Positions 5,235 through 9,895 of a stretch of 9,895 bases of DNA are shown in pieces. Source of the stretch: Verrucomicrobiales bacterium (GTDB lineage: Bacteria > Verrucomicrobiota > Verrucomicrobiae > Limisphaerales > UBA9464). The notes under the pieces are model-generated. The model was not told the DNA's origin. It ran no database searches and saw nothing but the letters and a program-made list of their open reading frames with translations. A program made the translations under genes and the position numbers. Numbering within the stretch: position 1 is the first letter of the stretch; the number at the start of each line of letters is the position of its first letter. Location of the stretch: the NCBI GenBank assembly GCA_005789375.1, contig SXXZ01000281.1, forward strand, positions 1 through 9,895. The letters run 5' to 3'.

Positions 5235-7952
5235 ATGGAGTTTTCCGTTTCATCGCCCCTGTCCCGTCTCGCTTGGGGCTGCCTCGGTGCCGCACTGCTG
5301 GCTGGAGTCTCCCTAGATTCCACAGCTGCGTCGCCGCTCTCCAATCGCGAGACCGTGGGTCACAAGGAGGGCGGCCGCTCGGTCACTCCGGTCAACCAGA
5401 CCCTGACCCCGCTGGGGCGGCAGATCGAATTGACCGGTTTGCGCCCCCAAGCTCTGGCGCTGTCCCCCGACGGGTCCCGATTGCTGGTCTCGGGCAAGAC
5501 CAGCCAGTTGTTGGTGCTCAGCCCGGTGACCGGCGAAATCCTTCAGCGCGTGGCCCTGCCTTCCGAGCAGGTTAATGAACCTCAGCCCGCGGTGCCGTCT
5601 CCCAACATTCTCAAGCCGGACGCCAAAGGTCAGGTGAGCTACACGGGTCTGATTTATTCACCCGATGGAAAGCGGGTCTTCCTGAGCAACGTCAACGGCA
5701 GCCTGAAGGTGTTCCGTGTGGATCCCGATGGCTCCATCATCGCTTCGCACTCGCTGCCGCTGCCTGCCGCTGGAGCGCCGCGGCGGAAGGAAGAAATTCC
5801 GTCGGGCTTGGCCATGAGTGCCGACGGCCGCCGCCTCTATGTCTGTGCCAACTTATCGAACCGACTCCTGGAACTGGACGCGGACACGGGCAAGGTCCTT
5901 CGCGAGTTTCGTGTCGGTGTGGCTCCCTACGAGGTGGTGCTCGTGGGTGACGCGGCCTATGTCAGCAACTGGGGAGGGCGTCGCCCAGGTCCGGACGACC
6001 TGACGGGGCCGGCCGGCCGTGGCACCACCGTTCGCGTAGATCCGGTGCGTCACATCGCTAGTGAAGGTTCGGTTTCCATTATCGACTTGAAGGCCTCGAC
6101 CGAATCCAACCCGCTGGAGTTGATCACCGGGCTGCATGCCTCGGCCCTGGCGGTGTCACCCGATCGCCGCCATGTCGTTTGCGCCAACGCCGGCTCGGAC
6201 ACCCTCAGCGTCATCGATACTCGGACGCGCACGGTGGTGGAAACCATTTGGGCCAAGACCAATCCCGCGGACCTCTTCGGAGCTTCGCCCAACGCCCTGG
6301 CCTTCGCTCCCGATGGCAAGACCCTCTACGTGGCCAATGGATCCCAGAATGCCATCGCGGTCGTGCGATTTGATCCCGGTGATCGGGAATCCCGGTTGGC
6401 GGGTTTGATTCCGGTGGGCTGGTTCCCGGGAGCATTGGTTCACGACACCGCGCGCAAGCAACTCCTGGTGGCCAATGTGAAGGGCATGCCCTCGAAGATG
6501 AAGAAGGCCGACACCGCGGCCGAAGGATTCAATTCACACCAGTACAACGGAACCCTCTCCATGGTCCCGCTGCCGAGCCGGCGTCATCTGGGCAAGCTCT
6601 CGGAGACGGTGTCCCGCAACGTGCGTCGTGAGGCGATTGTGGCCTCCCGGTTGCCGCCGCGGTCCGGGGTGAAGCCACGGCCCATTCCCGAGCGCATCGG
6701 CGAGCCCAGCGTCTTCAAGCACGTGATTTACGTCATCAAAGAGAACCGGACCTACGATCAAGTCTTAGGAGACGATCCCCGGGGCAATGGCCGCGCCGAC
6801 TTGTGCATCTTCGGCGAAAAGATCACCCCCAACTTGCACAAGATTTCCCGCGAGTTTGCCTTGTTGGACAACACGTACTGCGCCGGAATCCTGAGCGCCG
6901 ACGGACACCAGTGGTCCACCACGGCCTTCGCAACCGATTACATGGAGAAGTCCTTCGCCGGATTCCCGCGCAGCTACCCGGACGGCATGGGCGAAGACGA
7001 GGATGATGCCCTGGCTTATTCTCCGGCGGGCTTTATCTGGGACAATGCCCTCAAGCACGGCAAGACCTTGCGCAATTACGGCGAGTTCGCCGCCCCGACC
7101 GTTCGCTGGCGCGATCCCAAGAAGAAAGGTTCCATCCCCTATCTGCCGTGCTACCGGACCTGGAAGGGCGAATCCGACGAAGTGATTTTCTCCAGTCGGG
7201 CGATGGTGCCGACCCTCATTCCGCACACCCCGACAAACTATGTCGGCTGGGACATGTCGGTGCCCGACCAGTACCGGGCCGATCACTTCATTCGTGAGCT
7301 CAAGGACTTTGAGGCCCGTGGCGAACTGCCCAACCTCATCCTCATTTGCCTGCCCAACGACCACACTAGCGGCACCTCCGCAGGCCAACCCACGCCGGCC
7401 TCCTGCGTCGCCGACAACGACTTGGCCTTCGGTCGCATCGTCGAAGCGGTCAGTCACAGCCAGTTCTGGAAGGAGACCCTTATCTTGGCCATCGAAGACG
7501 ACCCCCAAGCCGGTTGGGACCATGTCAGCGGCTACCGGACCACGGCGTTTTGCGTCAGCCCCTACAACCGGCGCGGTGCAGTGGTCTCGACCCAGTACAA
7601 CACCACCAGCCTCATTCGCACCATGGAGCAGGTGCTGGGCATGAAGCCCATGAACCAGTTCGACGCCAGCGCCACGCCGATGTTCGACTGCTTCCAGGAC
7701 ACCCCCGATTTCACCCCGTACACCGCGGTGTCCAACACCGTGCCGCTCGACCAGATGAATCCGCCCGCCAAGGCCCTCTTGAATCCCATCTTGCGGCGCG
7801 ATGCCGAGGTCTCGGCCCGTCTGAATTTCCGCGAGGTGGACAAGGCCCCGGAAGACGTCTTGAACCGCATCTTGTGGAATGCCCTAGCCGGCACGGATCG
7901 TCCCTATCCGGAATGGGCCACCACCCCGGATGCTGACGACGACGACGATTAG
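5235..7952 (+). CDS. Exported YncE-like beta-propeller fused to an alkaline-phosphatase/phospholipase C-type phosphoesterase
   Basis: This 905-residue exported protein joins two domains. The signal peptide covers about residues 1-32 (ending DSTAA). Residues ~65-450 form a YVTN/YncE-like beta-propeller with recurring blade signatures: LALSPDGSRLLVSG (74-87), IYSPDGKRVFLSN (140-152), LAMSADGRRLYVCAN (192-206), LAVSPDRRHVVCAN (305-318) and LAFAPDGKTLYVAN (355-368). Residues ~494-850 form a phosphoesterase domain. It starts with HVIYVIKENRTYDQ (496-509), where E503/N504 are expected metal ligands, continues with SADGHQW (554-560), PNDHTSGT (707-714; D709, H710) and DPQAGWDHV (D762, H763). This is the usual arrangement in proteins named bifunctional YncE/alkaline phosphatase family. 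It probably hydrolyses phosphoesters in the periplasm or at the surface; the substrate is unknown and the propeller may bind a partner. The tail is strongly acidic (DADDDDD). The ATG at 5235 was chosen because it starts the signal peptide. It probably forms an operon with the zinc-ribbon gene. Confidence 0.93.
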   Translation: MEFSVSSPLSRLAWGCLGAALLAGVSLDSTAASPLSNRETVGHKEGGRSVTPVNQTLTPLGRQIELTGLRPQALALSPDGSRLLVSGKTSQLLVLSPVTGEILQRVALPSEQVNEPQPAVPSPNILKPDAKGQVSYTGLIYSPDGKRVFLSNVNGSLKVFRVDPDGSIIASHSLPLPAAGAPRRKEEIPSGLAMSADGRRLYVCANLSNRLLELDADTGKVLREFRVGVAPYEVVLVGDAAYVSNWGGRRPGPDDLTGPAGRGTTVRVDPVRHIASEGSVSIIDLKASTESNPLELITGLHASALAVSPDRRHVVCANAGSDTLSVIDTRTRTVVETIWAKTNPADLFGASPNALAFAPDGKTLYVANGSQNAIAVVRFDPGDRESRLAGLIPVGWFPGALVHDTARKQLLVANVKGMPSKMKKADTAAEGFNSHQYNGTLSMVPLPSRRHLGKLSETVSRNVRREAIVASRLPPRSGVKPRPIPERIGEPSVFKHVIYVIKENRTYDQVLGDDPRGNGRADLCIFGEKITPNLHKISREFALLDNTYCAGILSADGHQWSTTAFATDYMEKSFAGFPRSYPDGMGEDEDDALAYSPAGFIWDNALKHGKTLRNYGEFAAPTVRWRDPKKKGSIPYLPCYRTWKGESDEVIFSSRAMVPTLIPHTPTNYVGWDMSVPDQYRADHFIRELKDFEARGELPNLILICLPNDHTSGTSAGQPTPASCVADNDLAFGRIVEAVSHSQFWKETLILAIEDDPQAGWDHVSGYRTTAFCVSPYNRRGAVVSTQYNTTSLIRTMEQVLGMKPMNQFDASATPMFDCFQDTPDFTPYTAVSNTVPLDQMNPPAKALLNPILRRDAEVSARLNFREVDKAPEDVLNRILWNALAGTDRPYPEWATTPDADDDDD

Positions 7953-7970
7953 CCCCATGCTGCCCGTCCA

Positions 7971-8273
7971 ATGAGCGACGAGGCGTTTCGTCCCCCGGGG
8001 GATTGTCCGGTCTGTGGCGAGTTTGTTCCGCGCAAGGCCGTGGCCTGCGCTGGGTGCGGCGCCTCGCGGGATTCCGGTTGGAACGAAGAAGCCAGCGTCT
8101 CGGGCCTCGACCTGCCCAACGACGAGGAGTTCGACTACGACGACTTTGTCGCCCGTGAGTTTGGTCAGGGGCGACCCAAGAAACCCGATCGTCGACGGTT
8201 TTGGACTGTCGTCGGTTTGGTGCTCATCGCGGCCATGGCGGCTTCGTTATTGGCGATTTTTCGGTGGCACTGA
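7971..8273 (+). CDS. Small zinc-ribbon protein with C-terminal transmembrane anchor
   Basis: This 100-residue protein has three parts. The N-terminus carries a four-cysteine zinc ribbon, CPVC (C12, C15) and CAGC (C26, C29), with the GASRDSGW continuation seen in short zinc-ribbon proteins of Verrucomicrobia and related phyla. A central acidic linker (about 39-63, including DEEFDYDDF) is followed by a basic stretch, RPKKPDRRR (68-76). Residues about 77-97 form one hydrophobic membrane helix, ending in FRWH. There is no signal peptide, so the positive charges before the helix suggest a cytoplasmic N-terminus tethered to the inner membrane. It starts 18 bp after the propeller/phosphoesterase stop, which suggests co-transcription. 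It could be an assembly, adaptor or regulatory protein; no specific function can be given. Confidence 0.82.
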   Translation: MSDEAFRPPGDCPVCGEFVPRKAVACAGCGASRDSGWNEEASVSGLDLPNDEEFDYDDFVAREFGQGRPKKPDRRRFWTVVGLVLIAAMAASLLAIFRWH

Positions 8274-8316
8274 GTGCCCGATAACGCCGCGGGAAACGGG
8301 TAAAAACCTTCATCCA

Positions 8317-8386
8317 TGCACCCGTTGACAAAATGAGCCCAGGTTTCGACCAAGGGAGACCGGGCAGACCCGGGACCACGGGTGCA
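8317..8386. repeat. 9-bp perfect inverted repeat upstream of the heme-protein gene
   Basis: In the 127-bp spacer before the heme-protein gene, tgcacccgt (8317-8325) is the exact reverse complement of acgggtgca (8378-8386), with 52 bp between the arms. The right arm ends 14 bp before the ATG at 8401. It could be a pair of operator half-sites or a long-loop RNA stem that reaches the translation start region. A perfect TTGACA lies at 8325-8330, but no TATAAT-like box occurs at 16-18 bp downstream, so I do not call a promoter. The repeat is certain; a function is not. Confidence 0.35.
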
Positions 8387-8400
8387 CCCTCTCCTCAGCC

Positions 8401-9720
8401 ATGAATCGTTGCCATCGAACCCTGTCGAGTTTTGGAGACGGTTGTTGGCAGGTGATGTTGCGGTTCGGGTTCTTGTGGCTGCTGCTGGCTCCGGAGGTGT
8501 TCGGAGATTTCCAGGGGTCGACTCACCTGGTGGAGTTGGAGACGGAGGTTCTGAAGTATTCCAAGGAAGCGACCACGGGTCCCATGGCCCAGTTGATTCG
8601 AAAGATTGAGTCCGGAACGGTGCGCCTGGAGTGGCACGCCAAGTGGGGTTGGTTGCCCGCTTTCCAGAAGGCCTTGGGTGTGGACCCGTCGTCTCAAACA
8701 TTGGTCTTCTCCAAGACCTCGCTGCAGCGCGAGCACATTCATCCGGCCAACCCGCGGGCCATTTTTTTCGGTGATGACATTTACCTGGGCTACATCCCCG
8801 GTTCGCCGTTGGTAGAGGTCTCCGAGGTAGATCCGCGCCTCGGAGCCATTTTCTATGCGGTGGAGCAGAAGCCGACCGAGAAGCCGGTCATTCAGCGGAT
8901 CGACAACTGCCTGGAGTGCCATGCCTCGTCGCGGACCATGGGGGTTCCGGGGCACTTGTTCCGATCGGTGGAAACCGATCGCCAGGGGATCATGGACTTA
9001 TCAACCGGGATTGAGCCGGTCGATCACCGCACGCCCTTGTCTGATCGATGGGGTGGCTGGTATGTCACCGGGACGCATGGTGCCGCCCAGCACCGGGGTA
9101 ACCGGATGGGAGAAGAGTTCGCACACGCCAAGTCCAATCCCGCGCTGGGCGGCAACAAGACCCGCCTCGACGAGTATTTTGATCCCTCAAAGTACCCCTC
9201 GGCCGGCAGCGACATCGCGGCCTTGATGGTGCTCGGTCATCAGGTGCACCTGCACAATTTTATCACCCGCGTTCACTACATGGCCGTCCAGCACTTGGCA
9301 GCCTACGGACATGTCGACTACCTCAAGTCGCCGGTCGAAGGCCTGGTGAAGCAATTGCTCATGGCCGAGGAGGTTTCGCTCGAGTATCCGGTCCGCGGCA
9401 ATCCTGAGTTTGTTCGGGCCTTTGAGAAGGCGGGTCCGCGGGACCACACGGGGCGTTCCCTCCGCCAATTGGACTTGCAGAAGCGCCTCTTCAAATACCC
9501 CTGCAGCTTCCTCATCCACTCCGAGGCCTTCCGCCGATTGCCCGATCCGCTCAAGCAGAAGATCTACCGTCGCATGGCCGAGGTGTTGAGCGGGGCCGAT
9601 GCTTCGGAAGCCTTCCGCCGGTGGTCCGCCGAAGATCGCGTGGCCGTCCGAGAAATCCTCACCGAAACCCTGGAGGATCTCCCGCCCGACTGGAAGAGCC
9701 TGACACGGCCCTCGCGCTGA
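8401..9720 (+). CDS. Exported monoheme cytochrome c-like protein of uncharacterised family
   Basis: This 439-residue protein carries one c-type heme motif, CLECH (C170, C173, H174). A methionine at 180 in SRTMGVPG is a candidate sixth iron ligand. An export signal is visible near the start: a hydrophobic core (about 20-35, FGFLWLLLA) follows an 18-residue N-region. The true start may be the ATG at 8455 (residue 19), which gives a shorter and more typical signal peptide; I kept the longer one. Heme attachment would require export, consistent with a periplasmic location. Around the heme are recognisable conserved blocks: LVFSKTSLQ (101-109), AIFFGDDIYLGYIPG (120-134), RWGGWYVTGTHG (216-227) and a His-rich HQVHLHNF (280-287). 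I recognise this set as belonging to large CxxCH proteins of Planctomycetes, Verrucomicrobia and Acidobacteria, whose function is not established. An electron-transfer or redox-sensing role is an inference. Confidence 0.78.
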   Translation: MNRCHRTLSSFGDGCWQVMLRFGFLWLLLAPEVFGDFQGSTHLVELETEVLKYSKEATTGPMAQLIRKIESGTVRLEWHAKWGWLPAFQKALGVDPSSQTLVFSKTSLQREHIHPANPRAIFFGDDIYLGYIPGSPLVEVSEVDPRLGAIFYAVEQKPTEKPVIQRIDNCLECHASSRTMGVPGHLFRSVETDRQGIMDLSTGIEPVDHRTPLSDRWGGWYVTGTHGAAQHRGNRMGEEFAHAKSNPALGGNKTRLDEYFDPSKYPSAGSDIAALMVLGHQVHLHNFITRVHYMAVQHLAAYGHVDYLKSPVEGLVKQLLMAEEVSLEYPVRGNPEFVRAFEKAGPRDHTGRSLRQLDLQKRLFKYPCSFLIHSEAFRRLPDPLKQKIYRRMAEVLSGADASEAFRRWSAEDRVAVREILTETLEDLPPDWKSLTRPSR

Positions 9721-9726
9721 TCGATT

Positions 9727-9895
9727 TTAGTGGGTCTGGCCGAGCCAAGCCCAGACGTCCGCGGGTTCGTGGTAGTCGGGGATCGCGTAGTCGGCACCGG
9801 CCTCGGCAAGGCGCAGGAGTTTGGATTCATCCCAACGGCCCGAGTGCCAGTGTTCTTCGTCTGCGGCCACCGCGATGGCCCGACCTCCGATCGCC
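9727..9895 (-). CDS. Probable HAD-family hydrolase, C-terminal fragment, 5' end outside window
   Basis: Reading the minus strand from the right edge gives 55 residues and a TAA stop at 9729-9727. No start codon is needed because the gene enters from outside. The residues IGGRAIAVAADEEH, then DESKLLRLAEAGADYAIPDYHEP, then a short final helix ending AWLGQTH, match the end of haloacid dehalogenase-superfamily phosphatases. In these, a Gly-rich strand giving a VASDE-like motif is followed by a K..L..AGAD..IPDY segment. The catalytic Asp motifs lie upstream, outside the window, so activity and substrate cannot be judged. Its stop is 6 bp from the stop of the convergent heme-protein gene, leaving no room for a separate terminator. 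I judge the family assignment likely, based on one terminal segment. Confidence 0.72.
   Translation of the reverse strand, partial: AIGGRAIAVAADEEHWHSGRWDESKLLRLAEAGADYAIPDYHEPADVWAWLGQTH

Noticed and set aside
6765..7523. Open frame of 252 codons on the minus strand
   Set aside because: It is antisense to the phosphoesterase domain, which contains all expected metal-site motifs.
8325..8353. Perfect TTGACA as a sigma-70 promoter for the heme-protein gene
   Set aside because: No -10-like sequence lies 16-18 bp downstream (the position reads gaccaa), so a single hexamer match is not enough.
8165..8955. Two long minus-strand open frames across the zinc-ribbon and heme-protein genes
   Set aside because: Their translations are Pro/Arg/Thr-rich with no domain, and they overlap well-supported genes on the other strand.
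1..9895. Defence system, mobile element, prophage or biosynthetic cluster
   Set aside because: No nuclease, transposase, integrase, toxin-antitoxin, phage structural or core biosynthetic gene is present; all genes are housekeeping or envelope types.

Overview
The window looks like ordinary chromosomal DNA from a GC-rich Gram-negative bacterium, most probably a member of the Verrucomicrobiota (Pedosphaera/Limisphaera-like). This assignment is an inference. It rests on the prepilin-like C-terminus at the left edge (a GFVDGHAE motif followed by LWSLDWHK), which is amplified in that phylum. Supporting signs are several exported proteins of types common in Verrucomicrobia and Planctomycetes, and an almost complete lack of strong Shine-Dalgarno sequences. 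Coding density is high. I see no rRNA, tRNA, CRISPR array, insertion sequence, integrase or phage gene.

Layout, left to right. The 3' end of a prepilin-like (pseudopilin) gene (+) is followed by a secreted PI-PLC/GDPD-superfamily phosphodiesterase (+). This converges on dxr/ispC (-), the MEP-pathway isoprenoid enzyme. A 92-bp spacer with short tandem repeats and a perfect 14-bp palindrome separates the two stop codons. A 199-bp divergent gap then leads into a rightward run: a TolC-family outer-membrane protein, a small exported protein with a probable concanavalin-like beta-sandwich fold, a large exported YncE-like beta-propeller/phosphoesterase fusion, a zinc-ribbon protein with a C-terminal membrane anchor, and an exported 439-residue protein with one c-type heme motif (CLECH). 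At the right edge, on the minus strand, is the C-terminal end of a probable HAD-family hydrolase. It runs off the window and ends 6 bp from the stop of the heme protein.

How the genes relate. Six of the nine genes encode exported or envelope proteins; the zinc-ribbon protein is a seventh, membrane-anchored one. Only dxr and the HAD fragment look cytoplasmic. The propeller/phosphoesterase and zinc-ribbon genes are 18 bp apart and are probably co-transcribed; the other spacers are 65-199 bp and may contain their own signals. I find no convincing evidence that the genes form one dedicated new system. The least-characterised items are the monoheme protein, the propeller/phosphoesterase with its zinc-ribbon neighbour, and a structured leader before the beta-sandwich gene.
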